A DNA stretch of 64,000 bases from Lachnospiraceae bacterium (GCA_017553505.1 JAFZLD010000018.1:186001-250000); one strand, 5' to 3'. Counted from the stretch's first letter, positions 1 to 10,135 are shown. Numbers and translations are program-made. The notes: generated from the sequence alone by a model not told the origin.

Positions 1-650
1 ATGAGGAAGCAATCGAGAAGATTCTTGAGGCCATCAAGGCAGCAGGCTTTGAGCACGGTCGCGACTTCATGATTGCCATGGATGCCGCAGCTTCCGAGTG
101 GAAGAGCGAAAAGGGCAAGGGCTTCTATCATCAGCCCAAGTCAGGCAAGGACTTCACCACCGACGAGCTTATCGCTCACTGGGAAGCACTTGTTGACAAG
201 TATCCCATCATCTCCATTGAGGACGGTCTTGACGAAGAAGATTGGGAAGGCTGGAAGAAGATGACCGAGAAGATCGGCCACAAAGTTCAGCTTGTAGGCG
301 ACGACTTATTCGTTACCAACACAGAGCGTCTTGCCAAGGGTATCGAGGGCGGCGCGGCTAACTCAATTCTTATCAAGCTTAACCAGATCGGTTCCGTATC
401 CGAGACCCTCAACGCAATCAAGCTTGCCAACAAGAACGGTTACACCGCAATCTCCTCACACAGATCCGGCGAGACCGCAGACACCACAATCGCAGACCTT
501 GCGGTTGCCCTCAACACCCGTCAGATTAAGACCGGTGCACCTTCAAGATCCGAGCGTGTTGCCAAGTACAATCAGCTCTTACGCATCGAGGAAGAACTCG
601 GAGATGCAGCTGTATATCCCGGTATGAAGGCATTCAACGTAGTTAAGTGA
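1..650 (+). CDS. eno: Enolase, C-terminal part (5' end outside window)
   Basis: Glycolytic enolase (2-phosphoglycerate to phosphoenolpyruvate, cytoplasmic). The reading frame is open from base 3, so the window enters mid-gene; about 216 of roughly 430 residues are visible. Seen: the [12 protein letters not shown] and VGDDLFVTN segments that carry Mg ligands, the catalytic Lys in [10 protein letters not shown], and [10 protein letters not shown] near the C-terminus, all in the family order. It ends at a TGA followed by a hairpin terminator. Identification is secure; the 5' end and promoter lie outside. Confidence 0.97.
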   Translation, partial: EEAIEKILEAIKAAGFEHGRDFMIAMDAAASEWKSEKGKGFYHQPKSGKDFTTDELIAHWEALVDKYPIISIEDGLDEEDWEGWKKMTEKIGHKVQLVGDDLFVTNTERLAKGIEGGAANSILIKLNQIGSVSETLNAIKLANKNGYTAISSHRSGETADTTIADLAVALNTRQIKTGAPSRSERVAKYNQLLRIEEELGDAAVYPGMKAFNVVK

Positions 651-676
651 TTATCCTTCTAAATATTTAATATGGT

Positions 677-724
677 GCCGCTTCTTTTGCTGCCAAAGCA
701 AGAGAGGCGGCATTTTATTTTTAT
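677..724 (+). terminator. Rho-independent terminator of eno
   Basis: A 14-bp stem with G-U pairs (GCCGCTTCTTTTGC against GCAAGAGAGGCGGC, 677-711) is followed by a T-rich tract, 27 bases past the eno stop. Confidence 0.85.
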
Positions 725-745
725 TCACAGTTTATAAATTATTTA

Positions 746-773
746 TTGATTCCTGCAAAAAAAGGTATATATT
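746..773 (+). promoter_or_regulatory. Sigma-A promoter of clpB
   Basis: TTGATT (746-751) and TATATT (768-773) are separated by 16 bp. The site lies just upstream of the CIRCE operator, so HrcA bound at the operator would cover the start of transcription. Confidence 0.65.
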
Positions 774-787
774 AGTATTTGAAAGAG

Positions 788-814
788 TTAGCACTCGAAG
801 CCTGAGAGTGCTAA
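788..814 (+). promoter_or_regulatory. CIRCE operator (HrcA binding site)
   Basis: TTAGCACTC, a 9-bp spacer, then GAGTGCTAA: a perfect match to the CIRCE inverted repeat recognised by the heat-shock repressor HrcA. It sits between the promoter and the clpB ribosome binding site. It implies that clpB belongs to the HrcA regulon here; hrcA itself is not in the window. Confidence 0.95.
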
Positions 815-846
815 CGGATACAAAGAAGCAAGAGAGGAGGAGCATT

Positions 847-3432
847 ATGAACATTTCAAGATTCACACAAAAGTCCGCGGAAGCGGTTCAGAATACAGAG
901 AAGATTGCAATGGAATACGGCAATCAGGAAATTGAAGAAGAACATCTTTTACTTGCGCTCTTAAAGCTTGACGACAGTCTTATTCTTAAGCTTGTGGAGA
1001 AGATGGAGATTAATACGGAACACTTTATCGACCGTGTTACGCAGGAGATTGAGAAGCGCCCGAAGGTGCAGGGTGCGAGACCTTATATAGGAGAGTACCT
1101 TAACAAGACCCTTAACTTTGCGGAGGATGAGGCTAAGGCGATGGGGGATGACTACGTTTCGGTAGAGCATCTTTTCCTGTCAATGCTTAAGAATCCGAGC
1201 CGTGGCATGAAGACACTTTTCGGCGAGTACGGACTTACCAGAGAGCGTTTCTTAAAGGCACTTTCGACAGTCCGTGGTAATCAGCGCGTTACCAGTGACA
1301 ATCCCGAGGCTACTTACGATACCCTTAACAAGTATGGTCGTGACCTCGTGGAGATGGCGCGTGCCAATAAGATTGACCCCGTAATCGGCCGTGATACTGA
1401 GATTAGAAGCATTATACAGATTCTTTCGCGTAAGACCAAGAACAATCCTGTTCTCATCGGTGAGCCCGGTGTAGGTAAGACTGCGGTTGTGGAGGGTCTT
1501 GCACGTCGTATCGTCGCGGGGGATGTGCCTGCCAATCTTAAGGACAAGAAGATTTTCTCCCTCGATATCGGGTCCCTCGTAGCCGGCGCCAAGTCCCGCG
1601 GTGAGTTCGAGGAAAGACTTAAGGCAGTGCTTGAGGAAGTTAAGAAGTCCGAAGGCGAGATTATTCTTTTTATAGATGAGTTACATACTATTGTCGGCGC
1701 AGGTAAGACCGACGGTGCCCTTGATGCAGGCAACATGCTTAAGCCTATGTTGGCCCGTGGTGAGCTTCACTGTATCGGTGCCACCACACTTGATGAGTAC
1801 AGAGAGTACATCGAGAAGGATGCGGCCCTCGAGCGTCGTTTCCAGCCCGTTCATGTGGACGAGCCTACGGTTGAGGACACGATTTCCATCCTCCGTGGCC
1901 TTAAGGAGCGTTATGAGGTCTTCCACGGCGTTAAGATTACCGACAGCGCTTTGGTAAGTGCCGCAACGCTTTCACACAGATACATTTCCGACAGATTCCT
2001 GCCCGATAAGGCCATTGACCTCGTGGATGAGGCCTGCGCGCTTATTAAGACAGAGATGAATTCCATGCCCGTTGAAATCGATGAATGCAAGCGTCGCGTG
2101 ATGCAGCTTGAAATCGAAGAGACCGCACTTAAGAACGAGACCGACAGACTCAGCCAGGACAGACTTGAGGCTCTCAGGGCAGAGTTAGCCAAAGAAAAAG
2201 AAGAACTCTCGAACCGCATGGCTCAGTGGGAGAACGAGAAGCACTCCGTAGAGAAGCTTTCAGAACTTCGTGAGCAGATTGAAGCGGTGAACGGTGAGAT
2301 TCAGATAGCCACCAGAGACGGTAACTACGAGAAGGCGGCAGAGCTTTCATACGGCAAGCTTCCCGCACTCAAGAAAGAACTTGAGACCGCCGAGGCCGAA
2401 GTAGAGAAGAAAGACTTATCTCTCGTACACGAAGCCGTTACAGACGAAGAGATTACCAAGATTATTTCAAGATGGACCAACATTCCGCTTAGTAAATTAA
2501 CCGAGTCCGAGCGTAACAAGACTCTCCACCTTGACGATGAACTTCATAAGACCGTTGTGGGTCAGGATGAAGCAGTCAGCAAGGTTACTGAGGCAATTAT
2601 TCGTTCGAGAGCGGGTATCAAGGATCCGGGCAAACCTATCGGTTCTTTCTTGTTCCTCGGCCCTACCGGTGTGGGTAAGACAGAGCTTTCCAAGGCTCTT
2701 GCCGGCGCACTTTTCGACGACGAAGCCAACATGGTACGTATCGATATGAGTGAATACATGGAGAAGTTCTCAGTGTCAAGACTCATCGGTGCGCCTCCCG
2801 GATACGTAGGATACGAAGAAGGCGGTCAGCTTACGGAAGCAGTCCGCAGAAAACCTTATTCGGTTGTGCTTTTCGATGAAATTGAGAAGGCTCATCCAGA
2901 CGTGTTCAACGTTTTGTTGCAGGTACTCGATGACGGTCGTATTACCGATTCCCTCGGAAGAACCGTAGACTTTAAGAATACGATTCTTATTATGACTTCC
3001 AACATCGGTGCCCAGTCGCTTCTCGACGGAATTACACCTGACGGCGAGATTTCCGCGTCGGCGGAGGCTGAGGTCGATGCAATGCTGAAGGCTTCTTTCA
3101 GACCTGAGTTTCTTAACCGTCTTGACGAGATCATCATGTTCAGACCTCTTACGGAGGCTAACATGGCTGACATTGCGAAACTTGTAATCGCCGACCTCGG
3201 CAAGCGTCTTGAGGACAGAGAGATTAAGCTTACAGTCACCGACGATGCTCTTAGATACATCGCTCACAACGGCTACGAGCCCCAGTACGGCGCCCGCCCG
3301 CTTAAGAGATATATCCAGAAGAATGTTGAAACGGCTGTTGCGCGCCTTCTTTTGTCAGACACACTTGCAGCGGGTGATACAATAGAGATAGGATTGGAGG
3401 ATGATAAATTATGCTGCCGAAAGACCCTGTAA
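847..3432 (+). CDS. clpB: ATP-dependent disaggregase ClpB
   Basis: Hexameric AAA+ chaperone that rescues aggregated proteins together with DnaK (family knowledge). The product has 861 residues, the usual ClpB length. Seen in order: Clp N-domain (about 1-145), Walker A GEPGVGKT near residue 205 with ILFIDELHT, a long charged coiled-coil middle domain (about 395-510) that separates ClpB from ClpC, a second Walker A GPTGVGKT near 605 with [13 protein letters not shown], and a C-terminal ClpB_D2 region. ATG 847 follows AGGAGG at ideal spacing. The frame is open from a GTG at 808, but that lies inside the CIRCE element and is rejected as the start. Confidence 0.96.
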   Translation: MNISRFTQKSAEAVQNTEKIAMEYGNQEIEEEHLLLALLKLDDSLILKLVEKMEINTEHFIDRVTQEIEKRPKVQGARPYIGEYLNKTLNFAEDEAKAMGDDYVSVEHLFLSMLKNPSRGMKTLFGEYGLTRERFLKALSTVRGNQRVTSDNPEATYDTLNKYGRDLVEMARANKIDPVIGRDTEIRSIIQILSRKTKNNPVLIGEPGVGKTAVVEGLARRIVAGDVPANLKDKKIFSLDIGSLVAGAKSRGEFEERLKAVLEEVKKSEGEIILFIDELHTIVGAGKTDGALDAGNMLKPMLARGELHCIGATTLDEYREYIEKDAALERRFQPVHVDEPTVEDTISILRGLKERYEVFHGVKITDSALVSAATLSHRYISDRFLPDKAIDLVDEACALIKTEMNSMPVEIDECKRRVMQLEIEETALKNETDRLSQDRLEALRAELAKEKEELSNRMAQWENEKHSVEKLSELREQIEAVNGEIQIATRDGNYEKAAELSYGKLPALKKELETAEAEVEKKDLSLVHEAVTDEEITKIISRWTNIPLSKLTESERNKTLHLDDELHKTVVGQDEAVSKVTEAIIRSRAGIKDPGKPIGSFLFLGPTGVGKTELSKALAGALFDDEANMVRIDMSEYMEKFSVSRLIGAPPGYVGYEEGGQLTEAVRRKPYSVVLFDEIEKAHPDVFNVLLQVLDDGRITDSLGRTVDFKNTILIMTSNIGAQSLLDGITPDGEISASAEAEVDAMLKASFRPEFLNRLDEIIMFRPLTEANMADIAKLVIADLGKRLEDREIKLTVTDDALRYIAHNGYEPQYGARPLKRYIQKNVETAVARLLLSDTLAAGDTIEIGLEDDKLCCRKTL

Positions 3433-3584
3433 TATTGTTAAGCGTTTTAAACATGAAACTCCGCGACAAGTACTCAAGCCTCATGGAACTGTGCGACGAC
3501 CTCGATGAGGACGAAGCCGAAATCCTTAAGATAATGCGCGATGCGGGATATACGTACGACCGCGAGAATAATCAGTTTAAATGA
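3411..3584 (+). CDS. DUF4250 family small protein
   Basis: A 57-residue protein beginning [19 protein letters not shown] and ending RENNQFK, a good match to the short DUF4250 family common in Clostridia (function unknown). It contains a small acidic helical stretch ([15 protein letters not shown]). Its start overlaps the last 22 bases of clpB in another frame and has its own GGAGG at 3396-3400, which suggests translational coupling to clpB and heat-shock co-expression. A strong terminator follows. Confidence 0.85.
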   Translation: MLPKDPVILLSVLNMKLRDKYSSLMELCDDLDEDEAEILKIMRDAGYTYDRENNQFK

Positions 3585-3596
3585 TGTTTGTAATGC

Positions 3597-3632
3597 AAAA
3601 GCCTTTCCCGTACTGCCGGGGAAGGCTTTTTG
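3597..3632 (+). terminator. Terminator of the clpB-DUF4250 transcript
   Basis: The stem AAGCCTTTCCC/GGGGAAGGCTT closes with a short T run (3599-3631), just after the DUF4250 stop. Confidence 0.85.
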
Positions 3633-3740
3633 AGTGGAGGCATACCGGGGGATTGCGCGCGGTATAGATGCGCTTCACAGCGCGTGCTTAATATAGCATC
3701 GGTAATTGCCCGGGGCATATTAAATCGATGGATGGGCTGA

Positions 3741-3934
3741 TTTAGATGCCAAAATCAAGGGCTGAATTCTTTTGCGAGCATCTAAAATGCACTTTCAATT
3801 TGATATTGGATGCTTTTCGCCCTATAAAATAGCAAAAACAACAGCCTACATCACTAAAAAGGCATCTAAAACAATCATCCCGTGATATTTTAGGTGCCGG
3901 GATTGCTGATTGAAGTAAATATTTGGCATCTAAA
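3741..3934. repeat. Array A: inverted-word units, word GGCATCTAAA
   Basis: In the roughly 380-bp gap between two convergent genes, a 10-base word recurs in both orientations. There are two 46-bp units with inward arms 36 bp apart start to start: 3741-3786 (TTTAGATGCC ... AGCATCTAAA) and 3889-3934 (TTTAGGTGCC ... GGCATCTAAA). A lone right arm lies at 3861-3870. The interiors do not resemble each other. An open frame on the minus strand across this region (3742-4017) has no recognisable product and is not called. The rest of the gap (3633-3740) shows only weak, doubtful copies of the word. Confidence 0.6.
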
Positions 3935-3965
3935 TAATTGATATAGTAATAATTTGATGTCCGGA

Positions 3966-4012
3966 GACAAAAACAGCGGCTATACCCTGCCCGAAGACAG
4001 GAGACAGCCGCC
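3966..4012 (-). terminator. Terminator of the YegP-like gene
   Basis: On the minus strand GCGGCT ... CCTG ... CAGG ... AGCCGC forms a long hairpin (3975-4012) followed by a U-rich tract (A run at 3968-3973 on the plus strand), about 25 bases after the stop. Confidence 0.75.
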
Positions 4013-4035
4013 GCCAAACTACATATTAATCATTT

Positions 4036-4407
4036 TTATTTAGCCTCTTCAACATCAGCGGTAGGAGCGTTCTTCTTAATGCTCTCGATACCGTTTAAGC
4101 AGCCGGTCTTAGCCTTGTAGCCTTCGCCGGTAGCGATAATCTGGCCATTGCCTGCCTTAAGGCGGAATCTGAATTCACCCTTCTTGTCGGTGTAAACTTC
4201 GAACTTGGGGCTCTTCTTAGCCTCGAAATCCTTAACGGTCTGATCCTCTACTTCAGCCGCAACTGCGTTCTTCTTAACGCTTTCGATACCGTTCTTGCAA
4301 GCATCTTTGGTGGTGTAAATCTCTGAAGTAGCGATAACTTCGCCGTTACCTGCCTTAAGATTGAACATGAATCCCTTAGAGGACTCTTTAACTACAAACT
4401 TTCCCAT
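4036..4407 (-). CDS. YegP-like DUF1508 protein, two repeats
   Basis: A 123-residue protein made of two copies of the DUF1508 (YegP/UPF0339) fold. Each copy has a beta strand, the motif LKAGNG(E/Q)(V/I)IA(T) and a helix ending NGIES(V/I)KKNA (repeat 1 about 3-50, repeat 2 about 62-112). Family role is unknown; members are small cytoplasmic proteins. AAGGAGG lies 9 bases upstream of the ATG. It is transcribed toward array A and ends in its own hairpin terminator. Confidence 0.9.
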   Translation of the reverse strand: MGKFVVKESSKGFMFNLKAGNGEVIATSEIYTTKDACKNGIESVKKNAVAAEVEDQTVKDFEAKKSPKFEVYTDKKGEFRFRLKAGNGQIIATGEGYKAKTGCLNGIESIKKNAPTADVEEAK

Positions 4408-4512
4408 CAGTGTTACCCTCCTTGTTATTATGGAATATGGATTTCCAAGCAGTATTATAGCATAATCGCAAAAGTAAATACAGACTACTTCTTTATTTTA
4501 TCTTAAATGTGA

Positions 4513-4518
4513 TATAAT
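4513..4518 (+). promoter_or_regulatory. Probable -10 box upstream of rarA
   Basis: TATAAT lies 23 bases before the rarA start. No convincing -35 hexamer is seen 16-18 bp upstream, so only the -10 is called. Confidence 0.45.
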
Positions 4519-4540
4519 TTTTCACGAGGAAGTACAAATT

Positions 4541-5869
4541 ATGGATATATTTCAGTTAATGGAACAAAAGAACAAGGAAAAAGAATCTCCCCTTGCTGCC
4601 CGCCTTCGCCCGAAGACCATCGACGAAGTAGTGGGACAGGAGCACATCCTTGCCAAAGATAAATTACTGTATCGCGCGATTAAGGCGGACAAGCTTAGCT
4701 CCGTCATTTTTTACGGCCCGCCCGGCACCGGCAAGACTACCCTTGCGAAGGTTATTGCCAATACGACAAAGTCCGAGTTTTGCCAGATTAACGCCACCAT
4801 CGCCGGCAAGAAAGACATGGAAGAAGTCGTAGAGAATGCCAAGAAAATTTACGGCGGATATGGCAAAAGAACGATTCTCTTCATAGACGAGATACATCGA
4901 TTTAACAAGAGCCAGCAGGACTACCTCCTTCCTTTTGTGGAGGACGGCACCATCACGCTTATCGGCGCGACCACCGAGAACCCGTATTTCGAGGTTAACG
5001 GCGCTTTGATTTCGCGCTCGCAGATATTTGAGCTTAAGCCGCTTAATGACGACAACATCAAGACTCTTATAAACAGGGCCCTTACCGACCGTGACAACGG
5101 TCTCGGCTCCTTTAACGCCGACATTACTCCCGAAGCCATGGAGTTTCTTGCTGACCAGGCCAATGGTGACGCAAGACGCGCCCTCAACGCTATCGAGCTG
5201 GGCGTTATGACCACGGAACGCGCGGAAGACGGCAAGATTCACATCACTTTGGAAGTTGCCGAGGAATGCATTCAGAAGCGCGCGGTACTCTTTGACAAAG
5301 ACGGTGACAATCACTACGACACGATTTCTGCATTTATTAAGAGCATGCGCGGCTCCGACCCGGACGCTGCGGTATATTACCTTGCCAAGATGTTATACGC
5401 AGGCGAGAGTGTTACTTTTATTGCCCGCAGAATGATGATATGCGCTTCGGAAGACGTAGGCAACGCCGACCCTCAGGCCCTCGTGGTGGCTACCGCGGCG
5501 GCTCAGGCTGTTGAGCGCGTAGGCATGCCCGAGGCTAACTTAATCTTAAGCCAGGCGGCCATCTACATCGCAACCGCACCAAAGTCCAATTCCTGCACCA
5601 TAGCCATAGAGGAGGCGACCAACGCAGTGAAAGAAAAAGGAAACCTTCCGATTCCCACCCATCTTCAGGACGCCCACTACAAAGGCGCCGCGAAGCTCGG
5701 CCACGGAGTCGGCTACAAGTACGCTCACGACTACAAGAACAATTACGTGGACCAGCAATATCTTCCCTACGAGCTTAAGGGCGAGAAGTTCTACAAGCCT
5801 TCTTTTAACGGCTACGAGCAGAAGATTATCGACCACATGAAAAAAATCAAGAAAGAGGCCGAAGAATAA
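4541..5869 (+). CDS. rarA: Replication-associated recombination protein RarA (MgsA)
   Basis: AAA+ ATPase of the clamp-loader clade that acts at stalled replication forks (family knowledge). The 442-residue length is typical. Seen: LAARLRPKTIDEVVGQEH at the N-terminus, Walker A GPPGTGKTT near residue 60, Walker B ILFIDEIHRFNKSQQD near 110, sensor 1 IGATTENP, arginine-rich sensor 2 NGDARRALN, and the C-terminal MgsA tetramerisation region with HLQDAHYKGA and GVGYKYAHDYKNNYV. Its stop overlaps the next start (TAATG), so the two genes form an operon. Confidence 0.95.
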   Translation: MDIFQLMEQKNKEKESPLAARLRPKTIDEVVGQEHILAKDKLLYRAIKADKLSSVIFYGPPGTGKTTLAKVIANTTKSEFCQINATIAGKKDMEEVVENAKKIYGGYGKRTILFIDEIHRFNKSQQDYLLPFVEDGTITLIGATTENPYFEVNGALISRSQIFELKPLNDDNIKTLINRALTDRDNGLGSFNADITPEAMEFLADQANGDARRALNAIELGVMTTERAEDGKIHITLEVAEECIQKRAVLFDKDGDNHYDTISAFIKSMRGSDPDAAVYYLAKMLYAGESVTFIARRMMICASEDVGNADPQALVVATAAAQAVERVGMPEANLILSQAAIYIATAPKSNSCTIAIEEATNAVKEKGNLPIPTHLQDAHYKGAAKLGHGVGYKYAHDYKNNYVDQQYLPYELKGEKFYKPSFNGYEQKIIDHMKKIKKEAEE

Positions 5870-7164
5870 TGTCCGATGCCAAAAGAAGAATTATAATCGT
5901 ATCCCTCGATGCTGTGGGAAAGCGTGACATGGAGTTTATGAAGACGCTTCCGAACTTCGCAGGAATTATCGAGAACGGAGCGTTCTGCGATAACGTGTTA
6001 AGCGTTTACCCTTCGCTGACTTATCCTGCGCACACATCAATCGTGACAGGTAAGCTTCCGAATCGACACAGAATAGTTGCCAACACCAAGTTCCAGCCCG
6101 ACCGTGCCAACCCCGACTGGCTGTACAAAGAAAAATATATAAACGGCAAGACCATCGTCGACGTAGCTCGCGAGATAGGCTTTAAGACGGCGGCCTTTCT
6201 TTGGCCCGTAATGGCGGGAGCCAAGATTGATTACAATATTCCTGAGGTTATGTGTACGAGAAAGTACCATAATCAGGTGGTTATGTGCCTCCTTAACGGA
6301 ACGCCCGGGTATCTTCTTGATGTCAACAAGCGTTTCGGACATATAAGACACGGTATTGAACAGCCTGCACTAGACGACTTTGTAATGGAGTGTGTGCGCT
6401 ACACTATAGACAGGCACGACCCTGATGTGATGCTGATTCACTTAACAGACGTGGATACACAGCGTCACAATTTCGGCGCGGAAGGCCCTGAGATTACTGC
6501 GGCACTTAAGCGTCACGACGAGCGTCTCGGCAACATTAAAAAGTGGCTCGAAGCCAAGCATCCCATGGACAACACCACACTCATCGTCCTCGGCGACCAC
6601 TGTCAGATTGATGCTCACACTATCGTGTATCTTAACAAGCTGTTCCTCGATAAGGGTTATCTTACCGTCAAGGGCGACAAGATTACCTCGTACAAAGCAA
6701 TCGCCAAGACCTGCGACGGTTCGACATACGTATATATCAATCCGGACTGTGTTAATGACGAGGAATTCCTTGATTCTCTCACAGATACGCTCAATGAAAT
6801 AAAGAACGACGAGCGCCTCGGCATCGAAGAGATATACAGCAACGAAGAAGCCCGCGACATGGGTGCCGACGAATGTTGCTTTTGCATGATTGAAGGCAAG
6901 CGCGGCTACTATTTCCTTAATGAATTTGACGTTCTTACGGAGAAAGTTGCCGATACCAAGAACCATAAGATGCTTGCGATTCACGGGTGTCTTAATACGA
7001 AGGAAGAGAATAAGACTTTTTTTGGCGCAGTGGGCAAAGGAATAAAAAAAGGAGTCCGCATAGACTCCATGAGAGTGTGGGATGAGGGACCTACGATTGC
7101 CAAGCTTATGGGCGGTCACCTTCCCGCAGTCGACGGTGAGATACTCACCGATATATTAGAATAA
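5869..7164 (+). CDS. Alkaline phosphatase superfamily protein (type I phosphodiesterase/nucleotide pyrophosphatase)
   Basis: A 431-residue metal-dependent phosphoesterase of the NPP/alkaline phosphatase superfamily. Seen: the first metal Asp in IIVSLDAVGKRDM, the nucleophile Thr region YPSLTYPAHTSIVTG, HLTDVDTQRHNFG (Asp/His metal ligands), GDHCQIDAH, and a late His ligand in LAIHGCL. No signal peptide or membrane segment, so it is probably cytoplasmic. Substrate is unknown. It starts on the overlapping TAATG of rarA and its 3' end overlaps the convergent DUF4364 gene by 9 bases. Confidence 0.85.
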   Translation: MSDAKRRIIIVSLDAVGKRDMEFMKTLPNFAGIIENGAFCDNVLSVYPSLTYPAHTSIVTGKLPNRHRIVANTKFQPDRANPDWLYKEKYINGKTIVDVAREIGFKTAAFLWPVMAGAKIDYNIPEVMCTRKYHNQVVMCLLNGTPGYLLDVNKRFGHIRHGIEQPALDDFVMECVRYTIDRHDPDVMLIHLTDVDTQRHNFGAEGPEITAALKRHDERLGNIKKWLEAKHPMDNTTLIVLGDHCQIDAHTIVYLNKLFLDKGYLTVKGDKITSYKAIAKTCDGSTYVYINPDCVNDEEFLDSLTDTLNEIKNDERLGIEEIYSNEEARDMGADECCFCMIEGKRGYYFLNEFDVLTEKVADTKNHKMLAIHGCLNTKEENKTFFGAVGKGIKKGVRIDSMRVWDEGPTIAKLMGGHLPAVDGEILTDILE

Positions 7165-7671
7165 CTTCTCGATAATCGAGTTATATACATCCTGGCTCGC
7201 ACCTTCCCACTTCTCGCAGATGGACGCCGCAAGCTCCTCTGTGGGAACGGAAAGAGTCAGGTTAATTAAATTTATCTTCTTTTCTTTTATAATGAGGTTA
7301 GCCTCGTATTCGCCGCTTGTGGACTTGTAGTAGTTGGAGATTACGGAGACCTCGTTCTTAAGCTCGAAGCGGTTCTCGCGGAAGTACGCATCGATATCCT
7401 CTTTAATCTGGGTGCTGATGCGGTTCTCAAAGAATCCAAGTGTCTCGCGACCTTCGTCGGTAATCTCAAGGTGAGTACGGTTTCTGATAGACTTGGCGCG
7501 GACCATATCTGCATCGATAAGCTCGGAAATCGCCTGCTGAAGGGGCATAAAGGTGGTGTATTCCTTGCCGAGAATGTAGTCGAATACCTGAGCCTTGGTA
7601 AGCGGAAAATTCACGCGGTCGAGCATGTAGAGCACTATCAATTTATAGAGTGTTAACGGATCCTGTGCCAT
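7156..7671 (-). CDS. DUF4364 family protein (winged-helix-like)
   Basis: A 171-residue protein resembling DUF4364, found in Clostridia next to core genes. The N-terminal 80 residues look like a winged helix (LTKAQVFDYILGKEYTTF, PLQQAISELIDADMVRAKS, HLEITDEGRETLGFF), as in PadR/MarR-type proteins. The C-terminal half is an alpha/beta region of unknown role. A regulatory function is inference. The gene is convergent with and overlaps the phosphatase gene. Upstream, 7672-7843 is AT-rich and may hold divergent promoters for this gene and rho. Confidence 0.8.
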   Translation of the reverse strand: MAQDPLTLYKLIVLYMLDRVNFPLTKAQVFDYILGKEYTTFMPLQQAISELIDADMVRAKSIRNRTHLEITDEGRETLGFFENRISTQIKEDIDAYFRENRFELKNEVSVISNYYKSTSGEYEANLIIKEKKINLINLTLSVPTEELAASICEKWEGASQDVYNSIIEKLF

Positions 7672-7843
7672 ATTACCTCACTGTTTATCTTTACAAATCA
7701 AAAAAAGACACTTATAATCATAAGCAAATAAAAATTGTTTTTCAAGTTTATCCTGAAACTTCTAAGTAATTTATCGACTAATTGATTCTTAATTAATCAC
7801 ACAACAATCCACTTTTTTACACATTAATCGAATGGAGGAAAGA

Positions 7844-9463
7844 ATGAGAGAAAAATATGAAACACTTGCCATCAAAGATTTACGCGCAATAGCCAAAATC
7901 CGTGGTGTAAAAGGTGCTTCCAGTATGAGCAAGGGCCAGGTTATAGAGGTTCTTTTGCTGCTTGATGAAACTGAAGAAAAGGCCAAGCTCGCAGCTGAGG
8001 CCGATGATGCTATAAGAGCGGAAGAAGCCAAGAGAGCGGTTATGAGCCGTTCCAAGAAATCTTCCGATACAGCCGACGCCGGCGACGTTAAGAAGCCCCG
8101 CGGCAGAAAGCCCGCAGCTAAGGCGGAAGAGACTTCCGAGACTAAGCCGGCTACAGATGCTAAGCCCGCTTCTTCCGACGTTAAGCCCGTTGCCGGGACA
8201 TCGGACGAGAGAGCCAAGGCTTTGATAGATGAGGCGTTTGAGCGTCAGGCAAGACTTAACCCCGACAAGACTCCCGAGGAGCTTAAGGCAGCATATTTTG
8301 AAAAGAAAGCCAAGGAAGAAGAGGAGAGAAACGTCGACAGCGGTATTCCCGCTCACGGCATCCTTGAGATTATGCCCGACGGCTTCGGATTTATTCGTTG
8401 CGAGAACTTCCTTCCCGGCGAGAACGACGTATACGTTGCGCCCGGTATTATACGTAAGTACGGACTTCGTACCGGCGATATCATAAAGGGCAGCACCAAG
8501 GTTAAGACCCAGAACGAAAAGTTCTCGGCACTCCTGTCGCTTACTCTTGTCAACGGCTTCGATCCCGAGACCATTTCCAAGCGTGTAAGCTTTGAAAATA
8601 TGACACCCATATTCCCCGACAATCGTATCAGGCTTGAAATGCCCGGTTCCACGGTTGCCATGAGAGTTATGGATTTGTTAAGCCCTGTCGGCAAGGGACA
8701 GAGAGGTATGATTGTATCTCCCCCTAAGGCAGGTAAGACCACACTTCTTAAAGAAGTTGCGAAGTCTGTTAAGCGTAACAACCCCGAGATTCACTTAATC
8801 ATTCTTTTGATAGATGAGCGTCCCGAGGAAGTTACGGATATCAAGGAAGCTATAGAAGGCCCCAACGTAGAGGTCATCTACTCAACCTTCGACGAACTTC
8901 CCGAGCATCACAAGCGTGTATCCGAAATGGTTATCGAGCGCGCAAAGCGTCTGGTGGAGCATCACAAGGACGTTATGATATTGCTTGATTCAATCACGCG
9001 TCTCACAAGAGCGTACAACTTGACGGTTCCGCCGAGCGGACGTACACTTTCGGGTGGTCTCGATCCCGCGGCTCTTCATATGCCTAAGAGATTTTTCGGT
9101 GCCGCACGTAACATGCGTGAAGGCGGTTCTCTTACCATTCTTGCGACTGCGCTCGTTGAGACCGGTTCCAAGATGGATGACGTTGTATACGAGGAATTCA
9201 AGGGTACAGGTAACATGGAAATGGTACTTGACCGTAAGCTTTCCGAGAAGCGTATTTTCCCTGCAATCGACATTGCCAAGTCCGGCACTCGTCGCGACGA
9301 CCTTCTTTTGACAAAGGAGGAAATCGATGCAGTCAACATGCTTCGTAAGGGCATCAACGGCCTTAAGCCCGAGGAAAGTGTGGACCGTATCCTTGACATG
9401 TTCGCCAAGACCCGCGGTAACAACGACTTTATTCATATGGTCAACAAGATTCAATTATTCTAG
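7844..9463 (+). CDS. rho: Transcription termination factor Rho
   Basis: Hexameric RNA helicase that terminates transcription. Seen: Rho N-domain ([17 protein letters not shown], residues 1-45), a low-complexity Ala/Lys/Glu/Pro linker (about 50-150), an RNA-binding cold-shock-like fold ([14 protein letters not shown] near 170), Walker A PPKAGKTT near 292, [10 protein letters not shown], and [14 protein letters not shown] with the Q/R-loop region to the end. ATG 7844 is preferred over the upstream ATG 7832 because GGAGGAA sits just before it. The linker makes it longer than E. coli Rho, which is common in Firmicutes. Confidence 0.96.
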   Translation: MREKYETLAIKDLRAIAKIRGVKGASSMSKGQVIEVLLLLDETEEKAKLAAEADDAIRAEEAKRAVMSRSKKSSDTADAGDVKKPRGRKPAAKAEETSETKPATDAKPASSDVKPVAGTSDERAKALIDEAFERQARLNPDKTPEELKAAYFEKKAKEEEERNVDSGIPAHGILEIMPDGFGFIRCENFLPGENDVYVAPGIIRKYGLRTGDIIKGSTKVKTQNEKFSALLSLTLVNGFDPETISKRVSFENMTPIFPDNRIRLEMPGSTVAMRVMDLLSPVGKGQRGMIVSPPKAGKTTLLKEVAKSVKRNNPEIHLIILLIDERPEEVTDIKEAIEGPNVEVIYSTFDELPEHHKRVSEMVIERAKRLVEHHKDVMILLDSITRLTRAYNLTVPPSGRTLSGGLDPAALHMPKRFFGAARNMREGGSLTILATALVETGSKMDDVVYEEFKGTGNMEMVLDRKLSEKRIFPAIDIAKSGTRRDDLLLTKEEIDAVNMLRKGINGLKPEESVDRILDMFAKTRGNNDFIHMVNKIQLF

Positions 9464-9482
9464 ATTCAAGGGGTGAATTGAG

Positions 9483-10124
9483 ATGGATACTAAAAAGAAA
9501 AATTGGTTGGTAACAGCAGTGCTGTTCTGCGTTTTTGTAGCTTACACCGCAGTGGTTAAATTCGTGGATGTGGGCGTAGGCCTTGACGGCACAGCGCTCG
9601 GACTCAGCACAATAAATCACGCTTGCGAGAAAATGTTTCCTTTCAAGTCGTTCTGGTATGACTTGACGGAGTATCTCGGATATGCAGCGCTTGGCGTGTG
9701 CCTTGCTTTTGCCTTGCTCGGACTTGTGCAGCTCATCAAGGGGAGATCGCTTAAGAAAGTTGATAAGGAAATCTGGATACTTGCAGGATTCTATGTAGTG
9801 GTGCTTGCTTTCTACGTATTGTTCGAGAAGCTCATCATCAACTACCGTCCCGTAATTCTTGACGAGGGATTGGAAGCTTCATATCCTTCGAGCCACACAG
9901 TGCTCGCGGCTTGCGTGTATATTTCAGCGTTCTTCATGTTCATGAAGTACGTTAAGAACAAGACTCTTCTTGCATGCCTTCAGGGATTATGCGTGCTGGC
10001 AGCAGTACTTACCATCGTAGGACGCCTTTTCTCAGGTGTTCACTGGGTAAGCGATATCGTGGGAGGATTGCTTCTCTCCGCTGCGTTGATACACGGATTT
10101 TTGGTAGCTATTAAAGCTAAATAA
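9483..10124 (+). CDS. PAP2 family membrane phosphatase
   Basis: A 213-residue integral membrane phosphatase with about five or six hydrophobic segments. The three PAP2 motifs are present: KLIINYRP (motif 1), YPSSHT (motif 2) and GRLFSGVHWVSDIVGG (motif 3 with catalytic His). Likely substrates are undecaprenyl pyrophosphate or phosphatidate-type lipids (family inference). It starts 20 bases after rho with AAGGGGTGA upstream and ends at a strong terminator. Confidence 0.9.
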   Translation: MDTKKKNWLVTAVLFCVFVAYTAVVKFVDVGVGLDGTALGLSTINHACEKMFPFKSFWYDLTEYLGYAALGVCLAFALLGLVQLIKGRSLKKVDKEIWILAGFYVVVLAFYVLFEKLIINYRPVILDEGLEASYPSSHTVLAACVYISAFFMFMKYVKNKTLLACLQGLCVLAAVLTIVGRLFSGVHWVSDIVGGLLLSAALIHGFLVAIKAK

Positions 10125-10135
10125 TGGATTGATTG

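Noticed and set aside
808-846. N-terminal extension of ClpB from GTG 808
   Set aside because: It lies within the CIRCE operator and the strong AGGAGG at 833-838 points to ATG 847.
3663-3724. Additional array A unit
   Set aside because: TATAGATGCG and AGCATCGG resemble the word, but spacing is 32 rather than 36 bp and matches are partial.
3742-4017. 91-codon minus-strand open frame across array A
   Set aside because: No recognisable motif, Cys-rich composition typical of a chance frame, no ribosome binding site, and it coincides with the repeat words.
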